A stretch of DNA of 64,000 bases from the NCBI RefSeq assembly GCF_000828055.2, contig NZ_CP010523.2, positions 4,898,001 to 4,962,000 of the forward strand, given 5' to 3'. Shown one piece after another: positions 28,543 to 41,174 of this stretch. The notes beneath the pieces are model-generated. The model was not told the DNA's origin. It saw nothing but the letters and a program-made list of their open reading frames with translations, and did not search any database. Source of the stretch: Klebsiella variicola (GTDB lineage: Bacteria > Pseudomonadota > Gammaproteobacteria > Enterobacterales > Enterobacteriaceae). A program made the position numbers and the translations under genes. Position 1 is the first letter of the stretch, and the number at the start of each line of letters is the position of its first letter.

Positions 28543-28894
28543 GTTCTCGCCTCATAGTGAAGGGGGCCAGCGCACACCGGCCCGTCGCTGATTCTGTTGT
28601 GCTATAACCGTAGTAAAATGAAATTTATATTTCAACATTGTCGTGAAATGAAATTTCATTTTGGTGATAACAGTCGCATTTTGCGCTGACGGATTGCCTG
28701 TGCGTTGCCCGCATCGCGCCTCGTTGTCTCTCGACGCCAGGCTTCCCGCCGCTGTCGCCTCCGTAGTCGGGGCCAGTGATATTTTGCGAGACAGCTCAAA
28801 CATTCATCATTTCCATTCTTGCTAATTTTGGAATAAACGTTTTGACTGTTAGCCAATTGAACGAACCTACCCCCTCTTCCGTCAGGAGTGTCCT
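28543..28894. other. Control region between iolA and the iolI-like gene
   Basis: The gap contains two palindromes at 28615-28661 (listed below), GC-rich DNA at 28680-28780, and an AT-rich stretch with the spaced inverted TTCCA/TGGAA near 28811-28832 before the iolI-like gene. No gene is seen. Confidence 0.5.
28615..28661. promoter_or_regulatory. Pair of candidate IolR operators before iolA
   Basis: AAATGAAATTTCATTT at 28646-28661 is a perfect 16-base palindrome, and a second, looser copy AAAATGAAATTTATATTTCAAC lies at 28615-28636. Their centres are about 28 bases apart, near three helical turns, so cooperative binding is plausible. The pair sits 75-120 bases before iolA. Confidence 0.6.
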
Positions 28895-29716
28895 ATGGCC
28901 ATCGCAATGCAACGTTTTTGTATTAACCGCAAAATCGCGCCAGCGCTCAGCATTGAAGCGTTTTTCCGTCTGGTGAACCGTCTGGGCCTGAATAAGGTCG
29001 AGCTGCGCAACGATTTACCCAGCGGAAAAGTGACCGACGATCTGAGTCATCAGCAGGTGCGCGAGCTGGCGGCGCGCTACCACATCGAGATCCTGACGAT
29101 TAACGCGGTCTACCCCTTTAACCGTCGTAGCGAAGAGGTGCGGCAGCTGACCGAATCGCTGCTGAAAGAGGCCCAGGCCATCGGCGCCAAATCGCTGGTG
29201 CTCTGTCCGCTCAACGACGGCAGCGAAGAGCCGGCCAGCGAAACCCTGAGCGCCCTGCGCGACCTGGCGCCACTGTTCGCCTTCTACGGCATCCACGGCC
29301 TGGTGGAGCCGCTGGGCTTCCCGCAAAGCTCGCTGCGTTCGGCACTCCAGGCGCAGACGCTGATCCACGACGCCCGCGTGCCGTTTAAGCTGCTGATCGA
29401 CACCTTCCATCACCATCTCTACCCCCAGGCGGCGGACGAGTTCAGCCAGGTGGAGGTGGCGGACATCGGTCTGGTGCACCTCTCCGGGGTGGACGATACC
29501 CGTCCGAGCGAGCAGCTCACCGATGCCGAGCGCATCATGCTGACCCCGCAGGATCGTCTCGGCACCTGCGAGCAGGTTAAAGCGCTGGAAGCCCGCGGCT
29601 ATCAAGGGGTATACGCTTTTGAACCCTTCGCACCTGAGCTGGCGCAGTGGAGCGAAGCGGATATCGAGCGCGAAATTGAGCAGAGCATCGCGCTTATCCA
29701 GCGCCACTGCGCCTGA
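28895..29716 (+). CDS. TIM-barrel isomerase, IolI-like
   Basis: The 273-residue xylose-isomerase-like TIM-barrel protein has metal-site stretches VEPLGFP, LLIDTFHHHLYP, VHLSGVDDTRP and GVYAFEPFAPEL. IolI proteins interconvert inososes (2-keto-myo-inositol and 1-keto-D-chiro-inositol), which lets D-chiro-inositol enter the pathway; position at the edge of the iol locus supports that role. AGGAG lies 10 bases before the ATG. It is divergent from iolA. Confidence 0.75.
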   Translation: MAIAMQRFCINRKIAPALSIEAFFRLVNRLGLNKVELRNDLPSGKVTDDLSHQQVRELAARYHIEILTINAVYPFNRRSEEVRQLTESLLKEAQAIGAKSLVLCPLNDGSEEPASETLSALRDLAPLFAFYGIHGLVEPLGFPQSSLRSALQAQTLIHDARVPFKLLIDTFHHHLYPQAADEFSQVEVADIGLVHLSGVDDTRPSEQLTDAERIMLTPQDRLGTCEQVKALEARGYQGVYAFEPFAPELAQWSEADIEREIEQSIALIQRHCA

Positions 29717-29780
29717 AGCCTGCTCTGGACAGCGTGCGCGGCGCGTGACGATTTTCCCAACGCCGGACGACGAGGTTGCC

Positions 29781-29786
29781 TATAAT
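29781..29786 (+). promoter_or_regulatory. -10 element of yjgR
   Basis: A consensus TATAAT lies 28 bases before the yjgR start codon; no good -35 is seen. Confidence 0.4.
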
Positions 29787-29814
29787 CGTCGCAGGATAAA
29801 TGGAGGAATCGATC

Positions 29815-31317
29815 ATGAGCTCACCCTTGTTGATTGCGCGCACGCTGGATAACGCGCTGTATTTGCTGCCCGCGATGGCCAACCGCCATGGGCTGATCAC
29901 CGGTGCGACCGGCACCGGTAAAACCGTCACCCTGCAAAAGCTGGCTGAGTCGTTCTCGGAGATTGGCGTGCCGGTATTTATGGCGGACGTCAAGGGCGAC
30001 CTGACCGGCATTGCCGCCGCGGGGCAGAGCTCAGAGAAACTGCAGGCGCGGCTAGAGAAGATCGGCGTCAGCGACTGGGAGCCGCACGCCAACCCGGTGG
30101 TGCTCTGGGATATCTTTGGCGAGAAGGGTCACCCGGTTCGGGCGACGGTCTCCGATCTTGGCCCCCTGCTGCTGGCGCGCCTGCTCAATCTCAACGAGGT
30201 GCAGAGCGGCGTGCTGAACATTATTTTTCGCATCGCGGACGACCGCGGCCTGCTGCTGCTCGACTTCAAAGATCTCCGCGCCATCACCCAGTTTATCGGC
30301 GACAACGCCAAAGCGTTCCAGAATCAGTACGGCAATATCAGCAGCGCCTCGATCGGCGCCATCCAGCGCGGGCTGTTAACCCTGGAGCAACAGGGCGCCG
30401 AGCACTTCTTCGGCGAGCCGATGCTGGATATCGCCGACTGGATGCGCGTCGATGCCACTGGTAAAGGGGTGATCAATATCCTCAGCGCCGAAAAGCTCTA
30501 CCAGATGCCGAAGCTCTACGCCGCCAGCCTGCTGTGGATGCTTTCCGAGCTTTACGAGCGTCTGCCGGAGGCGGGCGATCTCGACAAGCCCAAACTGGTG
30601 TTTTTCTTCGATGAGGCACATCTGCTGTTCAACGACGCGCCGCAGGTGCTGCTGGATAAAATCGAGCAGGTGATCCGCCTTATCCGCTCCAAGGGCGTCG
30701 GCGTCTACTTTGTCTCGCAGAACCCGGCGGATATTCCCGACGCGGTGCTCGGCCAGCTGGGCAACCGCGTACAGCATGCCCTGCGCGCCTTTACGCCAAA
30801 GGACCAGAAGGCGGTGAAAACCGCCGCCCAGACCATGCGCGCCAATCCGGCCTTCAGTACCGAGCAGGCGATCCAGGAGCTGGGCACCGGCGAGGCGCTG
30901 ATCTCCTTCCTCGATGAGAAAGGCAGCCCGTCGGTGGTCGAGCGGGCGATGGTGATCGCTCCCTGCTCGCGGATGGGACCGGTCAGCGATGACGAACGCA
31001 ATGGCCTGCTGAACCACTCGCCGCTGTACGGCAAGTATGAGGAGGAGGTGGACCGCGAGTCGGCCTTCGAGATGCTGCAGCAAGGGGTGCAGGTCGCCAC
31101 CGGGCAGCAGTCGGCCCCGCCGGCGAAGGGCCAGCAGAGCGGCGATGACGACGGGCTGCTCGGCGGCCTGAAAGATATCCTGTTCGGCAGCACCGGCCCG
31201 CGCGGCGGTAAACGCGACGGTATCGTGCAGACCGCAGCGAAAAGCGCGGTTCGCCAGGTCACCAATCAGATCGTCCGCGGCATGCTGGGCAGCCTGCTGG
31301 GCGGCCGCAAGCGCTAA
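29815..31317 (+). CDS. yjgR: YjgR, DUF853 HerA-like P-loop ATPase
   Basis: The 500-residue protein has Walker A GATGTGKT (residues 30-37), Walker [10 protein letters not shown] and [11 protein letters not shown], of the HerA/FtsK-like superfamily (DUF853). Its cellular role is not established. The C-terminus (about 430-500) is Gly/Gln/Lys-rich and low in complexity. The start at 29815 ([12 protein letters not shown]) fits the E. coli protein, also 500 residues; GGAGG precedes it. Confidence 0.92.
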   Translation: MSSPLLIARTLDNALYLLPAMANRHGLITGATGTGKTVTLQKLAESFSEIGVPVFMADVKGDLTGIAAAGQSSEKLQARLEKIGVSDWEPHANPVVLWDIFGEKGHPVRATVSDLGPLLLARLLNLNEVQSGVLNIIFRIADDRGLLLLDFKDLRAITQFIGDNAKAFQNQYGNISSASIGAIQRGLLTLEQQGAEHFFGEPMLDIADWMRVDATGKGVINILSAEKLYQMPKLYAASLLWMLSELYERLPEAGDLDKPKLVFFFDEAHLLFNDAPQVLLDKIEQVIRLIRSKGVGVYFVSQNPADIPDAVLGQLGNRVQHALRAFTPKDQKAVKTAAQTMRANPAFSTEQAIQELGTGEALISFLDEKGSPSVVERAMVIAPCSRMGPVSDDERNGLLNHSPLYGKYEEEVDRESAFEMLQQGVQVATGQQSAPPAKGQQSGDDDGLLGGLKDILFGSTGPRGGKRDGIVQTAAKSAVRQVTNQIVRGMLGSLLGGRKR

Positions 31318-31347
31318 AAAAAAGCCCCCTCATCGCTGAGGGGGCTT
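31315..31347 (-). terminator. Terminator between yjgR and lptG
   Basis: AAGCCCCCTCA/TGAGGGGGCTT form an 11-base perfect stem. On the minus strand eight T follow, so it ends lptFG transcription; the yjgR stop overlaps the A-run. Confidence 0.9.
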
Positions 31348-31365
31348 ACGTTTCAGGCTTACCCG

Positions 31366-32448
31366 CTAGGCCTTGCGCATCATCAGCCAGAGGCTTATCA
31401 GGAAGAAGCTGGCGCTCGGCAACAGCGCGCCGATGATCGGCGGGATGCCGTAGACCAGGGTCAGCGGGCCGAAAATCTGATCCAGTACGTAGAAGATAAA
31501 GCCGAAGCTAATCCCCGTCACCACCCGCACGCCCATCGGCACGCTACGCAGCGGACCAAAGATAAACGACAGCGCCATCAGCATCATCACCGCCACCGAC
31601 AGCGGCTGGAAGATTTTGCTCCACATATTGAGCTGGTAGCGTCCCGGATCCTGGCCGCTGGACTTCAGGTATTTCACATAGTTGTGCAGACCGCTGATCG
31701 ACAGCGCATCCGGATCCAGGGCAACCACGCCGAGCTTATCCGGCGTGAGGTTGGTTTTCCAGGTGCCGCTCACCATCTGCGACCCGGTCACCTGCTTTGG
31801 ATCGGTCAGGTTGGATTCATCCACCTGCGACAGGCGCCACACTTTATTTTCACTATCGAACTTTGCCGAGGCGGCATAGCGCACCGACTCTAAACGACGC
31901 TCCGGATTGAAGGCATAGATGCTGACGCCCCCCAGCTCATCGTTGCCTTTCACGCGTTCGATATAGACAAAGTTGTGGCCATCTTTCGCCCACAACCCTT
32001 GCTGAGTCGACAGCAGCGAACCGCCGTACATCTGCTGGGCGCGGTAGTTGCGCGCCATTTGCTCGCCCTGGGGCGCCACCCACTCGCCGATCGCCATGGT
32101 CAGCAGCACCAGCGGGATCGCAGTTTTCATTACCGCCAGCGCCACCTGCAGCCGGGTGAAACCGGATGCCTGCATCACCACCAGCTCGCTGCGTTGGGCC
32201 AGCATCCCCAGCCCCAGCAACGCGCCAAGCAGCGCCGCCATCGGGAAGAAGATCTGGATGTCCTTCGGCACGCTGAGGATGGTGTAGAGACCAGCGCCCA
32301 GCGCATCGTAACTACCCTGCCCGGACTTTTTCAGCTGATCGACAAACTTGATAATGCCGGAGAGCGACACCAGCATGAACAGGGTCATCATGATGGTGTT
32401 GAAAATCGTCTTACCGATATAACGGTCAAGTACGCCAAACGCCTGCAT
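31366..32448 (-). CDS. lptG: LPS export ABC permease LptG
   Basis: The 360-residue inner-membrane protein has three N-terminal and three C-terminal membrane segments around a large periplasmic beta-jellyroll domain. With LptF it forms the channel of the LptB2FG extractor that moves lipopolysaccharide from the inner membrane to the LptC-LptA bridge. MQAFGVLDRYIGKTI is the usual start. The gene overlaps the end of lptF by one base. Confidence 0.97.
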   Translation of the reverse strand: MQAFGVLDRYIGKTIFNTIMMTLFMLVSLSGIIKFVDQLKKSGQGSYDALGAGLYTILSVPKDIQIFFPMAALLGALLGLGMLAQRSELVVMQASGFTRLQVALAVMKTAIPLVLLTMAIGEWVAPQGEQMARNYRAQQMYGGSLLSTQQGLWAKDGHNFVYIERVKGNDELGGVSIYAFNPERRLESVRYAASAKFDSENKVWRLSQVDESNLTDPKQVTGSQMVSGTWKTNLTPDKLGVVALDPDALSISGLHNYVKYLKSSGQDPGRYQLNMWSKIFQPLSVAVMMLMALSFIFGPLRSVPMGVRVVTGISFGFIFYVLDQIFGPLTLVYGIPPIIGALLPSASFFLISLWLMMRKA

Positions 32449-33545
32449 CAGGCCGCTCCTTTATTAAAACGGGCGCGGAAGCGGCGCATCGGCACCGTGT
32501 CCCACAGGTTTAACAGCACCGCCAGCGCAAAATAGAGCAGGTTAATCGCCCACATCCAGATAGCCGGGTCCATTTTGCCTTTGCCGCCGTTCGACTTAAT
32601 CGACGTTTGCAGCAGGAAGAACACCAGGTAAAGCAGCATCGCCGGCAGCATCGACAGCACGCGCCCCTGACGCGGGTTCACCACGCTGAGCGGCACCACC
32701 ATCAGCGCCATAATGAAGACGGTCGCCACCAGCGTGAAGCGCCAGTGCAGTTCGGCACGCGCGCGGTCGGTATGGGTCTGCCACAGAGTGCGCATATCCA
32801 TCTGTTCGGTGTCGTCCGGATCGGAGGTCACTGCCTGGTGGCCGATAATGGCCTGATAGTTATTGAAGTCGGTAATGCGGAAATCGCGCAGCATCGCGGT
32901 GCCTTCAAAGCGGGTGCCCTTGTTGAGGGTCACGACCTGCGAGCCGTCTTTCTGCTGCGACAGCTCGCCGGAATCCGCCACCACCACCGAGGGGCGCGCA
33001 TTGCCTTTCGGACGCAGCTGGGCAAGGAAGACGTCATGGAAGCGGTTGCCGTTGACGCTCTCGATAAACATCACCGCGTTACCATCGCTGGCCTGCTGGA
33101 ACTGGCCCTGGGCCAGCGCCGCCATGCCGGGGTTGGCTTTGGCTTCGGCCAGCACTTCGTCCTGATGGCGCGACGACCACGGCCCCGCCCACATGACGTT
33201 GACCGCCGCCACCGCGCCGGTGAACAGCGCGAGGATCATCGCCGCCTTGATCAGCACGGCTTTGCTCAGACCGCAGGCGTGCATCACCGTAATTTCACTT
33301 TCGGTGTACAGCTTGCCCAGGGTCATTAGCAGGCCAAGGAACAAACTTAACGGCAGGATAAGCTGCGCCATCTCCGGGATGCCGAGCCCCAACAGCGAGA
33401 GCACCAGATTGGTTGGGATATCGCCATCCACCGCGGCGCCGAGGATCCTGACTAATTTCTGACAAAAGAAAATCAGTAACAGGATGAATAGGATCGCCAA
33501 CTGGCTTTTCAGCGTCTCACGAACCAGATATCTTATGATTATCAC
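32448..33545 (-). CDS. lptF: LPS export ABC permease LptF
   Basis: The 365-residue partner of LptG has the same layout, starting MIIIRYLVRETLKSQ, with membrane segments near residues 15-35, 55-75 and 95-115 and three near the C-terminus. It is essential for lipopolysaccharide transport in enterobacteria. It is transcribed divergently from pepA across a 389-base gap. Confidence 0.97.
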   Translation of the reverse strand: MIIIRYLVRETLKSQLAILFILLLIFFCQKLVRILGAAVDGDIPTNLVLSLLGLGIPEMAQLILPLSLFLGLLMTLGKLYTESEITVMHACGLSKAVLIKAAMILALFTGAVAAVNVMWAGPWSSRHQDEVLAEAKANPGMAALAQGQFQQASDGNAVMFIESVNGNRFHDVFLAQLRPKGNARPSVVVADSGELSQQKDGSQVVTLNKGTRFEGTAMLRDFRITDFNNYQAIIGHQAVTSDPDDTEQMDMRTLWQTHTDRARAELHWRFTLVATVFIMALMVVPLSVVNPRQGRVLSMLPAMLLYLVFFLLQTSIKSNGGKGKMDPAIWMWAINLLYFALAVLLNLWDTVPMRRFRARFNKGAA

Positions 33546-35446
<1,901 letters not shown>

Positions 35447-35451
35447 TTGCC

Positions 35452-35540
35452 GTCTGATGCCCGGTGGCGCTACGCTTACCGGGCCTACGGAAAGATGCCG
35501 TTTGTAGGCCGGGTAAGCGTAGCGCCACCCGGCTTTGCAT
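35452..35540. repeat. REP pair between pepA and holC
   Basis: GCCCGGTGGCGCTACGCTTACCGGGCCTAC and its inverted copy TAGGCCGGGTAAGCGTAGCGCCACCCGG form a BIME in the pepA-holC gap. Confidence 0.88.
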
Positions 35541-35567
35541 TTAAATCCACGACAAGAAGCCCCATAT

Positions 35568-36011
35568 ATGAAGAATGCAACGTTCTACCTTCTGGACAAC
35601 GAAAACACCGTCGAAGGCCTGAGCGCCGTCGAGCAGCTGGTGTGTGACATTGCCGCAGAACGTTGGCGCAACGGCAAGCGCGTCCTGATCGCCTGTGAAG
35701 ATGAGCAGCAGGCGATTCGTCTCGACGAGGCGCTGTGGTCGCGGCCGCCGGAGAGCTTTGTGCCGCATAATCTGGCGGGCGAAGGCCCGAGAGGCGGCGC
35801 GCCGGTGGAGATTGCCTGGCCGCAGAAACGCAACAGCAGCCCGCGGGACATTCTGATCAGTCTGCGGCTTAACTTTGCAGATTTTGCCACCGCTTTCACA
35901 GAAGTGATAGACTTTGTCCCTTACGAAGAAAATCTGAAACAACTGGCGCGCGAACGCTATAAAGCGTACCGCATGGCTGGTTTCAACCTGAACACGGCAA
36001 CCTGGAAATAA
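35568..36011 (+). CDS. holC: DNA polymerase III chi subunit HolC
   Basis: The 147-residue protein is the chi subunit of the clamp loader, linking it to single-strand DNA-binding protein through the psi-chi pair. [12 protein letters not shown]-like start (here [12 protein letters not shown]), [11 protein letters not shown] and [11 protein letters not shown] are typical. The ATG at 35568 is used; an earlier in-frame ATG would lie in the REP. The stop overlaps the valS start by one base. Confidence 0.97.
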   Translation: MKNATFYLLDNENTVEGLSAVEQLVCDIAAERWRNGKRVLIACEDEQQAIRLDEALWSRPPESFVPHNLAGEGPRGGAPVEIAWPQKRNSSPRDILISLRLNFADFATAFTEVIDFVPYEENLKQLARERYKAYRMAGFNLNTATWK

Positions 36012-38866
36012 TGGAAAAGACATACAACCCACAAGATATCGAACAGCCGCTTTACGAGCACTGGGAAAAGCAGGGCTATTTCAAACCGAATGGTGATGAA
36101 AGCCAGGAGAGCTTCTGCATCATGATCCCGCCGCCGAACGTCACCGGCAGTTTGCATATGGGTCATGCCTTCCAGCAAACCATCATGGATACCATGATTC
36201 GCTACCAGCGCATGCAGGGCAAAAACACCCTGTGGCAGGCCGGTACCGACCACGCGGGTATCGCCACCCAGATGGTGGTTGAGCGTAAGATTGCCGCGGA
36301 AGAAGGGAAAACCCGTCACGACTACGGCCGCGATGCCTTCATCGACAAAATCTGGCAGTGGAAAGCAGAATCCGGCGGCACCATTACCCGCCAGATGCGC
36401 CGCCTCGGCAACTCCGTGGACTGGGAGCGCGAGCGCTTCACCATGGACGAGGGGCTTTCCAATGCCGTGAAAGAAGTCTTTGTTCGCCTGTACAAAGAAG
36501 ATCTGATCTACCGCGGTAAACGCCTGGTTAACTGGGACCCGAAACTGCGCACCGCCATTTCCGACCTCGAAGTGGAAAACCGCGAATCGAAAGGTTCCAT
36601 GTGGCACATCCGCTACCCGCTGGCCGATGGCGCGAAAACCGCTGACGGTAAAGATTACCTGGTGGTCGCCACCACCCGTCCGGAAACCCTGCTTGGCGAT
36701 ACCGGCGTGGCCGTTAACCCGGAAGATCCGCGTTACAAAGATTTGATTGGCAAATTCGTGGTGCTGCCGCTGGTTAACCGTCGCATCCCGATCGTGGGCG
36801 ACGAACACGCCGACATGGAAAAAGGCACCGGCTGCGTGAAGATCACCCCGGCGCACGACTTTAACGACTACGAAGTGGGTCGTCGTCATCAGCTGCCGAT
36901 GATCAACATCCTGACCTTTGACGGCGACATCCGCGAAAGCGCGGAAGTCTACGACACCAAAGGCAATGAATCCGACGTCTACTCCAGCGAGATCCCGGCG
37001 GAGTTCCAGAAACTGGAACGCTTCGCGGCGCGTAAAGCCGTCGTTGCGGCGGTTGACGCCCTCGGCCTGCTGGAAGAGATCAAACCGCACGATCTGACCG
37101 TCCCTTACGGCGATCGCGGCGGCGTGGTTATCGAACCGATGCTCACCGACCAGTGGTACGTGCGTGCGGACGTGCTGGCCAAGCCGGCGGTGGAAGCCGT
37201 TGAGAATGGCGACATTCAGTTCGTGCCGAAGCAGTACGAAAACATGTACTTCTCCTGGATGCGCGATATTCAGGACTGGTGTATCTCCCGTCAGCTGTGG
37301 TGGGGTCACCGCATCCCGGCATGGTATGACAACGACGGCAACGTCTACGTGGGCCGTAGCGAAGACGAAGTGCGTCAGGAAAACAACCTGAGCGCCGACG
37401 TTGCCCTGCGTCAGGATGAAGATGTTCTGGATACCTGGTTCTCTTCCGCGCTGTGGACCTTCTCCACCCTCGGCTGGCCGGAAAACACCGACGCCCTGCG
37501 TCAGTTCCACCCGACCAGCGTGATGGTGTCCGGCTTCGACATCATCTTCTTCTGGATCGCCCGCATGATCATGATGACCATGCACTTCATCAAAGATGAA
37601 AACGGCAAGCCGCAGGTACCGTTTAAGACCGTCTACATGACCGGTCTGATCCGCGATGACGAAGGCCAGAAGATGTCCAAATCCAAGGGTAACGTTATCG
37701 ACCCGCTGGATATGGTTGACGGCATTACCCTGCCGGAGCTGCTGGAGAAACGTACCGGCAACATGATGCAGCCGCAGCTGGCGGAAAAAATCCGTAAGCG
37801 CACCGAGAAACAGTTCCCGAACGGCATCGAGCCGCACGGCACCGACGCCCTGCGTTTCACCCTGGCAGCGCTGGCCTCTACCGGCCGCGACATCAACTGG
37901 GATATGAAGCGTCTGGAAGGTTACCGTAACTTCTGTAACAAGCTGTGGAACGCCAGCCGCTTCGTACTGATGAATACCGAAGATCAGGATTGTGGCTTCA
38001 ACGGCGGCGAAATGGTGCTCTCCCTGGCCGACCGCTGGATCCTCGCGGAATTCAACCACACCGTGAAAGCGTATCGCGAAGCGCTGGATAACTTCCGCTT
38101 CGATATCGCCGCCGGCATCCTGTACGAGTTCACCTGGAACCAGTTCTGCGACTGGTACCTGGAGCTGACCAAGCCGGTGATGAACGGTGGCAGCGAAGCA
38201 GAGCTGCGTGGGACGCGTCATACGCTGGTGATCGTGCTGGAAGGTCTGCTGCGCCTGGCGCATCCGATCATTCCATTCATCACCGAGACCATCTGGCAGC
38301 GCGTGAAAGCGATCTGCGGTATCACCGCCGACACCATCATGTTGCAGCCGTTCCCGCAGTACGATGCCTCTCAGGTGGATGACGCGGCGCTGGCCGATAC
38401 CGAATGGCTGAAACAGGCGATCGTCGCCGTGCGTAACATCCGTGCGGAAATGAACATCGCCCCGGGCAAACCGCTGGAACTGCTGCTGCGCGGCTGCAGC
38501 AAAGAGGCCGAGCGTCGTGTGAACGACAACCGCAGCTTCCTGCTGAACCTGGCGCGTCTGGAAAGCATTACCGTGCTGCCTGCCGATGATAAAGGTCCGG
38601 TCTCCGTGACCAAGATTATCGACGGTGCCGAGCTGCTGATCCCGATGGCGGGCCTCATCAATAAAGAAGATGAGCTGGCGCGTCTGGCGAAAGAAGTGGC
38701 CAAAATCGAAGGTGAAATTGGCCGCATCGAAAGCAAGCTGTCCAACGAAGGTTTTGTCGCCCGCGCACCGGAAGCGGTGATCGCTAAAGAGCGCGAGAAG
38801 CTGGAAGGCTACGCGGAAGCGAAAGCGAAGCTGATTGAGCAGCAGGCGGTGATCGCCGCGCTGTGA
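36011..38866 (+). CDS. valS: Valyl-tRNA synthetase ValS
   Basis: The 951-residue class I synthetase carries the HIGH-type motif in [14 protein letters not shown] (about residues 41-54), the editing domain (about 190-330, with [15 protein letters not shown]), KMSKS at residues 554-558, and a C-terminal coiled coil (about 880-951). It charges tRNA-Val and edits threonine. TAATG coupling to holC matches E. coli. Confidence 0.99.
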   Translation: MEKTYNPQDIEQPLYEHWEKQGYFKPNGDESQESFCIMIPPPNVTGSLHMGHAFQQTIMDTMIRYQRMQGKNTLWQAGTDHAGIATQMVVERKIAAEEGKTRHDYGRDAFIDKIWQWKAESGGTITRQMRRLGNSVDWERERFTMDEGLSNAVKEVFVRLYKEDLIYRGKRLVNWDPKLRTAISDLEVENRESKGSMWHIRYPLADGAKTADGKDYLVVATTRPETLLGDTGVAVNPEDPRYKDLIGKFVVLPLVNRRIPIVGDEHADMEKGTGCVKITPAHDFNDYEVGRRHQLPMINILTFDGDIRESAEVYDTKGNESDVYSSEIPAEFQKLERFAARKAVVAAVDALGLLEEIKPHDLTVPYGDRGGVVIEPMLTDQWYVRADVLAKPAVEAVENGDIQFVPKQYENMYFSWMRDIQDWCISRQLWWGHRIPAWYDNDGNVYVGRSEDEVRQENNLSADVALRQDEDVLDTWFSSALWTFSTLGWPENTDALRQFHPTSVMVSGFDIIFFWIARMIMMTMHFIKDENGKPQVPFKTVYMTGLIRDDEGQKMSKSKGNVIDPLDMVDGITLPELLEKRTGNMMQPQLAEKIRKRTEKQFPNGIEPHGTDALRFTLAALASTGRDINWDMKRLEGYRNFCNKLWNASRFVLMNTEDQDCGFNGGEMVLSLADRWILAEFNHTVKAYREALDNFRFDIAAGILYEFTWNQFCDWYLELTKPVMNGGSEAELRGTRHTLVIVLEGLLRLAHPIIPFITETIWQRVKAICGITADTIMLQPFPQYDASQVDDAALADTEWLKQAIVAVRNIRAEMNIAPGKPLELLLRGCSKEAERRVNDNRSFLLNLARLESITVLPADDKGPVSVTKIIDGAELLIPMAGLINKEDELARLAKEVAKIEGEIGRIESKLSNEGFVARAPEAVIAKEREKLEGYAEAKAKLIEQQAVIAAL

Positions 38867-38874
38867 TCCTCCCG

Positions 38875-38905
38875 TCCCTTGCCACCCGGCAAGGGGCGTT
38901 TTTTT
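38875..38905 (+). terminator. Intrinsic terminator after valS
   Basis: CCCTTGCC-ACCC-GGCAAGGG stem followed by GCG and seven T. Confidence 0.9.
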
Positions 38906-38987
38906 ATGAAACATCCTCGCTTGCGCTTTCCCCTGTCGCGATGTTATTAACATCATCATTCGTCTTTTTTGGGTAATGAGTCATTGT

Positions 38988-39491
38988 ATGAATACGAGCG
39001 TCCCCGCGGCGACGTTGCTGCGTCGCATTACGGCGGCAGACAATGCCGCCATCGCCAGGGTCATCCGCCAGGTCTCGGCTGAATATGGCCTGACCGCCGA
39101 TAAAGGCTATACGGTCGCCGACCCGAATCTCGATGAACTGTATGAGCTGTACAGCCAGCCAGGCTCTGCCTATTGGGTGGTGGAGAAAGAGGGCGAAGTG
39201 GTTGGCGGCGGTGGCGTCGCGCCGCTCGCCTGCAGCGAGCCGGATATCTGCGAGTTACAGAAAATGTATTTTATGACCAGCGCGCGCGGTCAAGGGCTGG
39301 CGAAGAAGCTGGCGCTGCTGGCGCTGGACTACGCCCGCGAGCAGGGCTTTAAACGCTGCTATCTGGAAACTACCGCCTTCCTGACGGAGGCGATCGGCTT
39401 ATATGAACATCTCGGCTTTGAGCACATTGACGGGCCGCTGGGTTGCACCGGCCACGTTGACTGTGAAGTGCGGATGCTGAAAACGCTGTAG
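38988..39491 (+). CDS. yjgM: GNAT-family acetyltransferase YjgM
   Basis: The 167-residue protein follows the E. coli YjgM sequence closely ([28 protein letters not shown] is cut here to its core [14 protein letters not shown]). The acetyl-CoA pyrophosphate loop is RGQGLAKKL. Substrate unknown. The start at 38988 ([11 protein letters not shown]) gives the E. coli length; an ATG 12 bases earlier is possible. Confidence 0.9.
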   Translation: MNTSVPAATLLRRITAADNAAIARVIRQVSAEYGLTADKGYTVADPNLDELYELYSQPGSAYWVVEKEGEVVGGGGVAPLACSEPDICELQKMYFMTSARGQGLAKKLALLALDYAREQGFKRCYLETTAFLTEAIGLYEHLGFEHIDGPLGCTGHVDCEVRMLKTL

Positions 39492-39499
39492 CGCCTCGA

Positions 39500-39680
39500 T
39501 ATCGCAGGCGTCCCCGGTAGAGCTACGCTTACCGGGGCTACAGTTCGGTAGCCCGGCTAAGCGTAGCGCAAGCCGGGGTATGTCCCGGGTGGAACCCCTT
39601 GCACCTTACCCGTGCTCGCGGTGCCGTTTTTTTGTTGGGTGGCGGCTAACGCCTTACCCGACCTACGGCCCATACCATTG
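39500..39680. repeat. REP-like repeats between yjgM and miaE
   Basis: GTAGAGCTACGCTTACCGGGGCTAC and GTAGCCCGGCTAAGCGTAGCGCAAGCCGGGG face each other at 39519-39578, and GGGTGGCGGCTAACGCCTTACCCGACCTAC at 39639-39668 is a third unit. Between them GCACC...GGTGC at 39600-39624 precedes seven T and may end yjgM transcription. Confidence 0.75.
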
Positions 39681-39774
39681 CGAGCTGAAGCTCTCAACGC
39701 TATCTCTTTCCCCAGGGCTACTGAAACTGCCGGTGTTAGTGGCTACCGGGGCTACAGGGCCCGAATACCGAGGG

Positions 39775-40539
39775 TTACGCCGCTACCGGCACACCGCTGT
39801 GAAAGCGGAACTCGGCCTCCGGCCTGAGGATCAGCGCCGCTTCCGCCTCGCCGAGCTGGCGCACCCGCTCGCTAATATCGTCTCCGGCAATCTTCTGCGC
39901 CAGATCCAGATAGTCCTGATAGTGACGCGCCTCGGAGCGCAGCAGCGACAGATAAAACTTCTGCAGATCGTCATCCAGCCACGGCGCCAGCGCCGCAAAG
40001 CGTTCGCAGGAGCGGGCCTCGATATAGGCGCCGCAGATCAACTTATCGATCAGCATCACCGGCTCGTGCGAACGCACCTCCCGCCGCATGCCGCGGGCAT
40101 AGTTGCTGGCGGTGATTTTGACGTAGGGAATATCACGCGCCAGCATCATCTCCCGCACCTGCCAGAAGTGATGTAGCTCCTCTTTAATCAGCAAAATCAT
40201 GCTGTCCAGCAACTGGCGGCCCCACGGGTCGTCGGTCTGCGGCATGGCGCTTTTATTGATCCGCTTATGCAGGGCGACAAAATCCGGCTCCGGCCCCCAG
40301 CGGTAGGTGAAGTCTTCATACGGCTTCAGGCAGGCCAGCAGCTCGTCGGCGTCGGCTTTATCCGCGACGTAGCGACGCACCAGCAGCATGGCGTTCTGCG
40401 CCGCTTTCAGTTCGCACACCATATGGTCGGTCAGCAGCAGCGGCAGGTTTTCCGGCTTGCGGGCTTCGTCAATCCACGCCTGCGGCGTCGGGCAGTGCAG
40501 GAAGTTGATAATCGGGGAGAGTATCTGCGGGTAATCCAT
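39775..40539 (-). CDS. miaE: tRNA-(ms2io6A) hydroxylase MiaE
   Basis: The 254-residue non-haem diiron monooxygenase hydroxylates 2-methylthio-isopentenyl-adenosine at tRNA position 37. The ferritin-like helices hold the iron ligands (HMVCELKAAQNAM, IKEELHHFWQV, EARSCERFAAL, RSEARHYQDYL). It is present in Salmonella and Klebsiella but absent from E. coli. It is followed, in reading order, by REP-like repeats. Confidence 0.96.
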   Translation of the reverse strand: MDYPQILSPIINFLHCPTPQAWIDEARKPENLPLLLTDHMVCELKAAQNAMLLVRRYVADKADADELLACLKPYEDFTYRWGPEPDFVALHKRINKSAMPQTDDPWGRQLLDSMILLIKEELHHFWQVREMMLARDIPYVKITASNYARGMRREVRSHEPVMLIDKLICGAYIEARSCERFAALAPWLDDDLQKFYLSLLRSEARHYQDYLDLAQKIAGDDISERVRQLGEAEAALILRPEAEFRFHSGVPVAA

Positions 40540-40588
40540 GGAAGTTCCTTGCTATACGGCGGCAGGCGCCGCCGTATCCATCTGCAGC

Positions 40589-41011
40589 TTAGTGGCGAAC
40601 ACCATCGTCGTCTTCATCGACAAAATCTTCGTCATCGTCGCCGTCTTCTTCACCGTTCGGGTCCTCATAATAGGTACCCCAACCGTCATACTCGACGTCA
40701 TATTTTTCTGCCAGCGTCATCAGCTGTTCCACCTGGGCATCGATCAGGTCTGCGTTCAGCGCGCATTCGCTGAGAATATCGCAGCAGATGACCATGTCAC
40801 CCTCTTCCACTTCCAGCTCTTCGGGCTCGGTCACTTCATAGCCCAGCTTGAACGCTTCCACCGCCACTTTCTCCAGCGTTTCGAAATCGTCTGCAGAGAG
40901 GTGATGCTCAATCGTGTACAGTGCGTCCGGATCGCTGCCATCCTCCAGCAGCTCTTCGATAATCAGACGCGTCTCTTCACGCTGTTCTTCCAGGTGTTCC
41001 GGGTTTGCCAT
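40589..41011 (-). CDS. rraB: RNase E inhibitor RraB
   Basis: The 140-residue acidic protein binds RNase E and inhibits its action on a subset of transcripts. [18 protein letters not shown] and the C-terminal acidic tail ([17 protein letters not shown]) are diagnostic. The ATG at 41011 is chosen since it matches the family N-terminus and has GAGG/GGAA upstream. Confidence 0.96.
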   Translation of the reverse strand: MANPEHLEEQREETRLIIEELLEDGSDPDALYTIEHHLSADDFETLEKVAVEAFKLGYEVTEPEELEVEEGDMVICCDILSECALNADLIDAQVEQLMTLAEKYDVEYDGWGTYYEDPNGEEDGDDDEDFVDEDDDGVRH

Positions 41012-41108
41012 GGCTCGTTCCTCATAATGTGCGGCAGTTGTCCCTATTGTCACATACCGCCGTCATTGCCTCCACTTCTCAGTGAAAGATTTCGATCACA
41101 GACTTGCA

Positions 41109-41147
41109 AATGAATATTCATACATATAAATTGAATTTTAATTCAAT
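41109..41147 (+). promoter_or_regulatory. Two ARG boxes before argI
   Basis: Box 1 at 41109-41126 is TGAAT-ATTC-ATACA with flanks, and box 2 at 41130-41147 is TGAAT-TTTA-ATTCA, a perfect palindrome core. They are separated by 3 bases, the spacing used by hexameric ArgR with arginine to repress arg genes. Confidence 0.9.
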
Positions 41148-41174
41148 TAGTGGCCTATGCCAGGTGAGGGAACC

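Noticed and set aside
35957-38959. 1000-codon open frame antisense to valS
   Set aside because: It mirrors valS almost exactly, is in the antisense frame that GC-rich codon use keeps open, and the composition is not protein-like; valS is certain.
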